From contig NZ_OY782763.1 of assembly GCF_963678225.1 (NCBI RefSeq), positions 1,178,001 to 1,242,000 of the forward strand: a DNA stretch of 64,000 bases, in the 5' to 3' direction. This DNA comes from an uncultured Cohaesibacter sp. (GTDB taxonomy: Bacteria; Pseudomonadota; Alphaproteobacteria; Rhizobiales; Cohaesibacteraceae). Below the pieces are notes generated by a model. The model saw nothing but the letters and a program-made list of their open reading frames with translations, ran no database searches and had not been told where the DNA came from. The first letter of the stretch is position 1, and each line of letters begins with the position of its first letter. Both the position numbers and the translations under genes were made by a program. Shown here in pieces: positions 58,182 through 64,000 of this stretch.

Positions 58182-59510
58182 TCAGCCAATCACGATCTCG
58201 GCCAACAGGAAGCCAACGACCGAACCGGTAACCACGGCAATCAAGCCAACGGTCATGAAGGAATGGTTGAAGTACCATTTGCCGATCTTCGTGGTACCAG
58301 ACACGTCGAAGTTGACGGTGGCAATGTCGGATGGGTAGTTCGGGATGAAGAAATAACCATAGACAGCAGGCATCAGGCCAATCAGCAGCGCCGGCTCCAG
58401 GCCAAGTCCCAGACCAACCGGCAACATCATGCGCGCCGTCACGGCCTGCGAATTCACCACAACGGAGACGATAAACAGGGCCAGTGCGAAGGTCCACGGA
58501 TATTGGGTCACCATATCAACGATACCAGCCTGGAATTGCGGCATGGCATATTTGAAATAGGTGTCCGACATCCATGCGATACCAAAAATGGCAATCGCGG
58601 CAACCATACCCGACTTGAATACAACCCCGTCAGGCACTGTGCGCGGATGCGTCTTGGTGGCTAACATGATGATACCACCAAAGCACAGCATCATCATCTG
58701 GATGACGACAGACATGCTAATCGGTTTCTCTGCTCCGGCGACGGTTCTCACGTCTGGAACCATGGCGATGAAGACGATCGTCAAAATGGCAAGGATAAAG
58801 AGCAGAACTGCGTTGCGAGCAGAAGCTGGCAGAGCCTCGTTTAAAGAGGTCGCCGTGGTTGATTTGATCCGCTCCGCCCACGCTGGATCCTGCAGACGTC
58901 TCTGATATTCAGGATCTTCATTCAGTTCCTTACCGCGGCGCATGCTATAAAGCGCCATGGCAAGCGTCCCGCACAAGGTGGCTGGAACGGTAACCATCAG
59001 AATGGAAAGCAGCGTGATATCAGGATTGATATCTGACAACTGTGCCAGATAGTAGACAACGGCAGCAGAGATCGGAGACGCTGTGATACCAACCTGAGAG
59101 GCGACCGACGCAGCGGCCATGGGGCGTTCCGGGCGGATACCATTTTTCAAAGCCACGTCACCGATAATCGGCATGATGGAATAGACAGCATGGCCCGTGC
59201 CCAGCATGAAGGTCATGGTGTAGGTCACAAAGGGTGCGATCAGCGTAACGCGCTTGGGATTGGAGCGCAGCATGCGCTCGGCCACCTGCAGCATATATTT
59301 CAAGCCACCGGCAGCTTCCAGAATGGAGGCACAGGTCACCACCGCCAGAATGATCAACATGACGGTGATGGGCGGGGACGTTGGTGGCATCTGGAAGATG
59401 AAGACTTCGATGACCAGGCCAATGCCGGACACCACGCCCAGACCGATCCCGCCAAAACGGGAGCCGATATAGAGCATGACCAGCAAAAACAGGAATTCAA
59501 GATAAAGCAT
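58182..59510 (-). CDS. Anaerobic C4-dicarboxylate transporter, DcuA/DcuB family
   Basis: A 442-residue protein with about ten to twelve membrane helices. RFGGIGLGVVSGIGLVIEVFIFQMPPTSPP at the N-terminus, FVTYTMTFMLGTGHAVYSIMPII, ASQVGITASPISAAVVYYLAQL and the conserved end PNYPSDIATVNFDVSGTTKIGKWYFNHSFM are the Dcu signature. DcuA/B exchange fumarate and succinate and support fumarate respiration or aspartate uptake. It would fit a cell with an anaerobic or microaerobic side, as do the octaheme modules. Regulation cannot be read; the upstream region has short inverted repeats. Confidence 0.92.
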   Translation of the reverse strand: MLYLEFLFLLVMLYIGSRFGGIGLGVVSGIGLVIEVFIFQMPPTSPPITVMLIILAVVTCASILEAAGGLKYMLQVAERMLRSNPKRVTLIAPFVTYTMTFMLGTGHAVYSIMPIIGDVALKNGIRPERPMAAASVASQVGITASPISAAVVYYLAQLSDINPDITLLSILMVTVPATLCGTLAMALYSMRRGKELNEDPEYQRRLQDPAWAERIKSTTATSLNEALPASARNAVLLFILAILTIVFIAMVPDVRTVAGAEKPISMSVVIQMMMLCFGGIIMLATKTHPRTVPDGVVFKSGMVAAIAIFGIAWMSDTYFKYAMPQFQAGIVDMVTQYPWTFALALFIVSVVVNSQAVTARMMLPVGLGLGLEPALLIGLMPAVYGYFFIPNYPSDIATVNFDVSGTTKIGKWYFNHSFMTVGLIAVVTGSVVGFLLAEIVIG

Positions 59511-59920
59511 CTGACGGGGGTCCTTTCGGCGGCCAAATCAGGCATAGATTTCGCTGGCAATCCGATATACACGGCTAACTTGCAGCCATACCAGCGCGTG
59601 AGACAAATGAGAATCTCAAGAAAGCTCTGCAATTCTCATTTCATGTTCGCGTCGCATTAAGCGGAGATACGAGAATTTTACCAGCCGGTCTTTTACGTAC
59701 ATAGAAAGACTATCCACGATTATCGCCCGCATCGTAATTTTTTACAAGAGATACGCAGAATTCTGTAGCAATTCTGCAACAGGGCTTACCTTTTTCTGTT
59801 CTCAGGACACCCAAATCGCACATCGGCCGAAAATGGCCATGATTCGATCACACTGCCGCCCATAAAGACAGACAACAAGGTACCTCAAACACGAGACCAG
59901 CCAAGCGTAACAAACGAAGA
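59511..59920. other. Divergent region between the dcu gene and the RlpA-like gene
   Basis: 410 bases with no supported gene. Two possible regulator sites: TGAGAATCTCA (59608-59618) near the dcu start, and GCAGAATT-CTGTAGC-AATTCTGC (59755-59777). Confidence 0.4.
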
Positions 59921-60304
59921 GTGAGAAATCCGAGCGTGAACAAGATTGCATCAACCGGCATAGGCCTTATCGCGGCCACACTGTTCCTCATGGTATTGCA
60001 GGATGTAAGCCACGCCGCAGACAAGAGCCATTGCGGGACAGCGTCCTGGTATCAATTGACAACAAGAACGGCATCGGGCGAAATGGCCAACCCCACCAAG
60101 ATGACGGCGGCCCATCGTTCGATTCGCTTTGGACAGAAAATCGAAGTGACGAATATGCGCAATGGCAAAAAGGTCATTGTTCGGGTCAATGACCGCGGAC
60201 CCTTTATCAAAGGGCGCATTTTGGATGTCAGCCGTCAGGCGGCCAAGCGTCTGGGCTTCAAGAATGCCGGTACCACAAAGGTCTGCATCCAGAACGCATC
60301 ATAA
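59921..60304 (+). CDS. RlpA-like double-psi beta-barrel protein
   Basis: A 127-residue protein. A signal peptide at 1-33 (GIGLIAATLFLMVLQDVSHAA) is followed by an RlpA-type double-psi barrel: GTASWYQLTTRTASGE, TMTAAHRSIRFGQKIEVTN-like segment with the AAH motif, and VIVRVNDRGPFIKGRILDVSRQAAKRLGF. Cys at the start (HCGTASW) and end (TKVCIQN) of the domain can form a disulfide. RlpA proteins bind or cleave denuded peptidoglycan; this one is a bare domain without the SPOR part, and with no lipobox. The start is GTG at 59921 or 59936. Confidence 0.82.
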   Translation: MRNPSVNKIASTGIGLIAATLFLMVLQDVSHAADKSHCGTASWYQLTTRTASGEMANPTKMTAAHRSIRFGQKIEVTNMRNGKKVIVRVNDRGPFIKGRILDVSRQAAKRLGFKNAGTTKVCIQNAS

Positions 60305-60384
60305 GACGGTTCCCCATGAAAAGCCTCCATGGCTTGGATCCTCTAAATTCGTTGTTTGAAAACAGATCCGACCGAACGAGCAGG

Positions 60385-61398
60385 CTACTGGCGCGCATTC
60401 GCCTGCTTGATACGCTTTTTCGAGCCCCCGGCTTCGTCAACCAGAGCGACCAGCTCTTCTGCCTTGTCGTTGACGAGCCAACCGTAATAATTCTCTTGGG
60501 GCCAGACTGTGCGACCGGATTTCTTCCGCTTTTCGCGCAGTTCACGGGCATGGATATCGGAATCACCGATATTGTAGAGTGTCGCCGTAATTCCAGGATT
60601 TTGCGAAATATCGACACCCGCTATACTGCGGTAATCATCGATGGCCTTGCGGATCATCGCGGCCATAAAGGCCAGAGAGATGTCCGGTTTCATAATGGCA
60701 TTATAAACCCCGGCGGCATTGTTGGCGTCCAGCTTGCGAATACCAGACTTCTGATGCACCAGATCGGAAAGTTTAAGTGCCGTCAGCGGGCTGATCTGCC
60801 CGAGCCCGAAGGTCTGACCGGCATATATAGGCTGGAAGAACACCTTGCTGAAACGATCTCTCGGGAATGTCTTCCCGTCCACTTCCTTGCCCTGAAAGTC
60901 CTTTTTCCAGACCGCCTGACGGCAGGACCAGAGCGAGTAGGAATCCTTGTGCTCATCACAGGCTTCAAACTGAGGCCGCTTCAGGAAAGCTTCGATATCT
61001 TCCCCATCATAGGCGAATTTCAAATCCATGCCTGAATAGATGGCAGCCTTTGTATAGTAGGTCTGAAGATAGTCGAAAACATTGATATTGTAGGTATGTT
61101 CGCCAACAATTGCGCCAATCATATGGATCGGATCAATGGAATAGACATCCGCTGCATCCTTGATTTTGGCAAGGAGCTTCTTGTCTTTCTGCAAAAGGGC
61201 ATGAACCTTGTCGTATTTTTTCTCAAAGGACAGTTTCTGCGCCTTGGTGCGCAAATGGGATCCATTGGGAATTTTGGGTTGGACCTTCTGGCGGTTTCCC
61301 GAGGGTACCACCTGAACAGATTTGGCAAGAGCCTGCTGATCAGACAGCACAAACGCTCCAGCCAGAAATGCAAAACACACAGCCAATATGAATTTCAT
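60385..61398 (-). CDS. DUF1402 family exported protein, possibly lysozyme-like
   Basis: A 337-residue protein with a signal peptide (FILAVCFAFLAGAFVLSDQQALA). The body has DPIHMIGAIVGEHTYNINVFDYLQTYY and FGLGQISPLTALKLSDLV. A helix ending in Glu, followed later by a GLxQxxP motif, is the layout of the lysozyme-like/goose-type transglycosylase fold, so a cell-wall role is plausible for Glu in IVGEHT; this is inference. DUF1402 is a family of Rhizobiales. The ATG at 61398 fits the signal peptide. The RlpA-like gene converges on it. Confidence 0.8.
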   Translation of the reverse strand: MKFILAVCFAFLAGAFVLSDQQALAKSVQVVPSGNRQKVQPKIPNGSHLRTKAQKLSFEKKYDKVHALLQKDKKLLAKIKDAADVYSIDPIHMIGAIVGEHTYNINVFDYLQTYYTKAAIYSGMDLKFAYDGEDIEAFLKRPQFEACDEHKDSYSLWSCRQAVWKKDFQGKEVDGKTFPRDRFSKVFFQPIYAGQTFGLGQISPLTALKLSDLVHQKSGIRKLDANNAAGVYNAIMKPDISLAFMAAMIRKAIDDYRSIAGVDISQNPGITATLYNIGDSDIHARELREKRKKSGRTVWPQENYYGWLVNDKAEELVALVDEAGGSKKRIKQANARQ

Positions 61399-61525
61399 TT
61401 CAATGCCCAACTTTCAATGGAATCAAATCTCACCGGATTGGATTGCAACCTATCAGCAATTCGCCCATTTACGTAGTGCATTTATGCAACAGACAGCCAA
61501 GAAGCGACCATCAAACCGCCTGTTT

Positions 61526-61765
61526 CTACCCTTTTTCAAGACTGTAGAGATCGTCGTTATAACTATCCATATGCTTGTGCAACAGCGCTTGCGCATCCAG
61601 CAAGCCCTTGTTGTAAAAGATCGGCCCAAGATGGGTTACGAGATGATCAAGGAAGAACTCGGCTTCAAACCGCCCCAGATCCTGATCAAATTCATCGCGA
61701 AAATAATCCTGCAGGATTTCGACAAGCCGTGCCTTTTCTTCTCTCGAAAAAGAAATTTCGCTCAT
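61526..61765 (-). CDS. DUF2164 family protein
   Basis: A 79-residue acidic, soluble protein: FSREEKARLVEILQDYFRDEFDQDLGRFEAEFFLDHLV, then GPIFYNKGLLDAQALLHKHMD. This is the DUF2164 pattern (x-x-E-x-D-x-x-[IL]-G-x-F-x-A-E-x-L-[LF]-D, FYN.GL.DA). The role is unknown. It follows the metallo-hydrolase gene on the same strand, separated by 60 bases that contain a hairpin. Confidence 0.88.
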   Translation of the reverse strand: MSEISFSREEKARLVEILQDYFRDEFDQDLGRFEAEFFLDHLVTHLGPIFYNKGLLDAQALLHKHMDSYNDDLYSLEKG

Positions 61766-61786
61766 CCCTGTCTCCCGGAACGCGAA

Positions 61787-61814
61787 AGCACGCCCCTAGC
61801 TTATAAGGCGTGCT
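61787..61814 (-). terminator. Hairpin after the metallo-hydrolase gene
   Basis: AGCACGCC pairs with GGCGTGCT around 12 bases. On the minus strand TTTCG follows, so the T-run is short. Confidence 0.5.
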
Positions 61815-61825
61815 CCAGAAAAGGC

Positions 61826-62461
61826 TCAAAGTCCCTTGAGGAATGGATTATTCACCCGTTCGTCACCGATGGTGGAATGGTTCCCATGTCCGCAGATAAA
61901 GGCAACATCATCGCCAAGAGGCAGGATCTTGTCGCGGATCGAGGCCAGCAGCGTTTCGTGATTGCCCCCCGGCAGGTCCGTCCGACCTATGGAGCCATTG
62001 AACAGGACGTCTCCCATGATCGCAAAGCGGGCTTCTTCATTATAGAAAACCACATGCCCCGGCGCGTGCCCCGGACAATGCAGCACGGCGAAGGGCATAC
62101 CGGCAATATCGACCGTATCCCCTTCGGTGAGCCAACGATCCGGCTCGCATGGCTTGGCCGCAGGCACACCGAACTGCAGCGCCTGCTCGGCCACCCGCTC
62201 GATCAACTGTCGGTCATCCTCGTGCGGGCCTTCGACATCCACATCCAGAGCGTCGCGCAATTCTGCCGCGCCACCGATATGATCGATATGCCCATGGGTA
62301 ATCAGGATGCGCTCGACTGTGATCTTTTCATGATCGAGCACTTGCAGGATTTTTTCCACGTCCCCACCCGGATCAATGACCACGCCTTTTCCGCTTTCCT
62401 CATCCCAGATGAGCGTACAATTCTGCTGGAATGATGTTACGGGAATGATTGCAACTTTCAT
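61826..62461 (-). CDS. MBL-fold metallo-hydrolase (glyoxalase II-like)
   Basis: A 211-residue protein. THGHIDHIGG (His56, His58, Asp60, His61) is the metal-binding HxHxDH motif; HCPGHAPGHVVF and GDVLFNGSIGRTDLPGG supply the further His and Asp ligands; ICGHGNHSTIGDE closes the site. The short form (no C-terminal domain of true glyoxalase II) is the YcbL-like group, which hydrolyses thioesters such as S-lactoylglutathione. It is cytoplasmic. The physiological substrate is not proven. Confidence 0.9.
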   Translation of the reverse strand: MKVAIIPVTSFQQNCTLIWDEESGKGVVIDPGGDVEKILQVLDHEKITVERILITHGHIDHIGGAAELRDALDVDVEGPHEDDRQLIERVAEQALQFGVPAAKPCEPDRWLTEGDTVDIAGMPFAVLHCPGHAPGHVVFYNEEARFAIMGDVLFNGSIGRTDLPGGNHETLLASIRDKILPLGDDVAFICGHGNHSTIGDERVNNPFLKGL

Positions 62462-62722
62462 GTGACCAATCCTGTCTGTTCGGGGCCTGTCTCTTCGGGA
62501 AATAAATGCTCAAAAGCAATTTGAGAGGTGATTGTTTCATGCATAAAGCACTTGGCTGCAAAAGCAACCGTGAATAAGCTGTCCAAAATGGGAAGCATCA
62601 TGACTAAACTGAAGTAAAGTGGCAATATCGCGACGAGTTGAACAAATATCAAACTGCAACAATTGGCCAATCATGGCGAGTCAGTTATTCTTTTGATGTC
62701 ACCCTCCTCAGGAGAAAGCGAA

Positions 62723-63418
62723 ATGAGATCCGGACAGAAAATCCTTGTTAAAGCAATCGCTAATGGCATGGGCTTGTGGCTGCAAACGGTTCACGGCTTT
62801 TTCCTGCTGGCCTGTCTGGCAAGCCTCCTTTTTGCCGCCACCGTTACAGAAGGCAAGACACAGGAGATCCCTCAGCGCATTCTGGATAACCACCGCGCCA
62901 CCATGGGCTGCTGGCTGGCAGAGTTTGATGATAAAGAGCTGGCAGATAAGGCGCTGATTATCCGCCTTGGGGTGCAGACATTCTATGGATTGGTCTGTGC
63001 CAGCAACCTCTATGGCGACAGCTACCGCCTTTATCAGGTGGAAGATGGCCGGGCAGAATGGGCCAATCTGGTGACCTTCCCACAGCTGGACACGAAATTA
63101 GGCTGGTATGCGTCAACCGAGCTGCAAAAGCCCACATGGGACGAGAAGAAAAAGCTGCTCCGCTCCGAGTTTCCCAAACAGGGCAGCACCAGCTCCTGTC
63201 GCCAATATAGCATCTATTCCTGGCAGAAAGGCCGCTTTTATATCGCCCAGATCGGCCTCTCCGGAGATTGCGAAGAGAAGGATAATGACAAGGATCTGAT
63301 CATTTATCCCTTCGTTGACGAAGTTGAGCAGGGCGAAGCCTCCGGCATCGTTACCCAAGAGGGCGCATCAGACGAAAGCGCGGATGAAGTGGACAAAGAC
63401 GCCAAAGAGAAAAAATAA
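62723..63418 (+). CDS. Exported protein of unknown function
   Basis: About 231 residues. An N-terminal hydrophobic segment (GFFLLACLASLLFAATVTEG) is a signal peptide or anchor. The body has GCWLAEF, LVCASNLYGDSYRLYQVEDGRAEWANLVTFPQ, and CRQYSIYSWQKGRFYIAQIGLSGDC, and the end is acidic (DKDAKEKK tail). Four cysteines could pair in the periplasm. The layout recalls DUF1176-type proteins, but I cannot place it firmly. The ATG at 62723 has AGGAGA about ten bases upstream. rlmJ follows on the same strand after 150 bases. Confidence 0.72.
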   Translation: MRSGQKILVKAIANGMGLWLQTVHGFFLLACLASLLFAATVTEGKTQEIPQRILDNHRATMGCWLAEFDDKELADKALIIRLGVQTFYGLVCASNLYGDSYRLYQVEDGRAEWANLVTFPQLDTKLGWYASTELQKPTWDEKKKLLRSEFPKQGSTSSCRQYSIYSWQKGRFYIAQIGLSGDCEEKDNDKDLIIYPFVDEVEQGEASGIVTQEGASDESADEVDKDAKEKK

Positions 63419-63568
63419 CGTCCTGTCTCCATTTTCGATGCGCAACAGCCAGCCTGCCGACGAACCAAAGAAGGTGTAAACAGCGCCCTGCCTACAAGCA
63501 TAGTTTGACAGGCGGCCTCTGGTAGGTCATAGCAGCGGAACCCATTACTCAACCCGATTGCCATTCAG

Positions 63569-64000
63569 ATGAACTATCGTCATATTTATCACGCGGGCAA
63601 TTTTGCTGATTGCCTAAAGCATATCATTCTCACGCGCATTCTTGCCTATCTGCAAAAGAAGGATAAAGCCTGCTTTGTACTCGATACGCATGCGGGCATC
63701 GGGGAATATGATATGTCGAGTGAAGAAGCCCAGAAGACGGGCGAATGGCAGGAAGGCATCGCGCGCCTGCGTAGTACAGACAAGCGCCTCCCTCCACTTG
63801 TTGCAGAATGCCTTTCTGACTATCTGGGCATTATTGACAAGCTCAACCCGGATGGAGAGATGGCGCTTTATCCCGGCTCCCCCCGGCTTATCGAACAGAT
63901 GCTGCGGCCTGTCGACAGAGCCACATTCATCGAAAAGCACCCGCAGGATGCCGATACGCTGGCTGTTACCATGGGCCGCAACCGACAGATCCATGTACGC
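63569..64000 (+). CDS. rlmJ: 23S rRNA (adenine(2030)-N6)-methyltransferase RlmJ (5' part)
   Basis: The first 144 codons of a gene that runs off the window. MNYRHIYHAGNFADCLKHIIL, DTHAGIGEYDM, LYPGSPRLIEQMLR and FIEKHPQDA are the RlmJ pattern (HAGNxADxLKH, D.HAG.G.Y, Y.GSP, E.HP.d). The enzyme adds a methyl group to A2030 of 23S rRNA. The catalytic DPPF-like motif should lie beyond the end of the window. Confidence 0.92.
   Translation, partial: MNYRHIYHAGNFADCLKHIILTRILAYLQKKDKACFVLDTHAGIGEYDMSSEEAQKTGEWQEGIARLRSTDKRLPPLVAECLSDYLGIIDKLNPDGEMALYPGSPRLIEQMLRPVDRATFIEKHPQDADTLAVTMGRNRQIHVR

Noticed and set aside
63614-63994. Minus-strand open frame at the right edge
   Set aside because: It is antisense to the RlmJ start, whose HAGNxADxLKH and GSP motifs are clear.

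Overview
This window is chromosomal DNA of an alphaproteobacterium, most likely a marine member of the Hyphomicrobiales (Rhizobiales). The reasons are the core gene order rpoD - dnaG - yqeY - carA - XRE regulator - carB - greA - Lrp - ELM1-like - trxB - LsrB/VtlR, a DnaG that has lost most of its zinc ligands, a long UvrB with an alphaproteobacterial-style N-terminal extension, DUF1402 and DUF2164 genes, and a class GN sortase pair of the type described in marine proteobacteria. A Cohaesibacter-like organism would fit, but that is inference. I see no insertion sequence, prophage, CRISPR array or rRNA operon.

Layout. 1-312 is the tail of an RND-type periplasmic adaptor. 371-1816 is a pectinesterase without an export signal. 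1888-13596 is a surface-polysaccharide locus: gmd, an Fcl/ColC-type epimerase-reductase and a ColD-type PLP 3-dehydratase in one minus-strand operon, five glycosyltransferases (two GT2, one GT4, one GT11, one GT10), then manB and manC. Together these supply every enzyme from mannose-6-phosphate to GDP-L-colitose, with GT10/GT11 enzymes that could transfer a fucose-like sugar. 13778-19408 is a regulatory and catabolic patch: LysR/DUF4865, a Tat-exported amidohydrolase divergent from an HxlR regulator with a clear palindromic operator, AraC-GyrI, and an SDR. A tRNA with a CAU anticodon (probably Ile2) follows.

20058-37302 is the conserved core block: SIMPL protein, rpoD, dnaG, yqeY, carA, an XRE regulator with three operator-like repeats at an exact 31-bp pitch, carB, greA, Lrp, an ELM1-like gene, trxB and lsrB/vtlR. 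Directly downstream of lsrB lies a strong candidate for an AbcR-family small RNA, with an anti-Shine-Dalgarno loop, a terminator, and a LysR-type site centred about 65 bp before its predicted start. The same 14-mer recurs upstream of lsrB itself.

37909-43156 holds DUF554 and DUF190 proteins, an EF-G-like factor without the usual catalytic histidine, and an aspartate aminotransferase-type enzyme. 43663-48861 is a tandemly duplicated respiratory module: octaheme cytochrome c (tetrathionate reductase family) plus a cytochrome b561-type membrane partner, present twice. A DUF2892 protein and, further on, a sulfide:quinone oxidoreductase-like flavoprotein suggest a sulfur-redox context. 49438-52668 encodes a VIT/VWA protein with a C-terminal LPKTAT sorting signal and its GN sortase. 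The window ends with an EamA transporter, uvrB, a Dcu-type dicarboxylate carrier, an RlpA-like protein, DUF1402, DUF2164, a metallo-beta-lactamase-fold hydrolase, an unrecognised exported protein, and the start of rlmJ.
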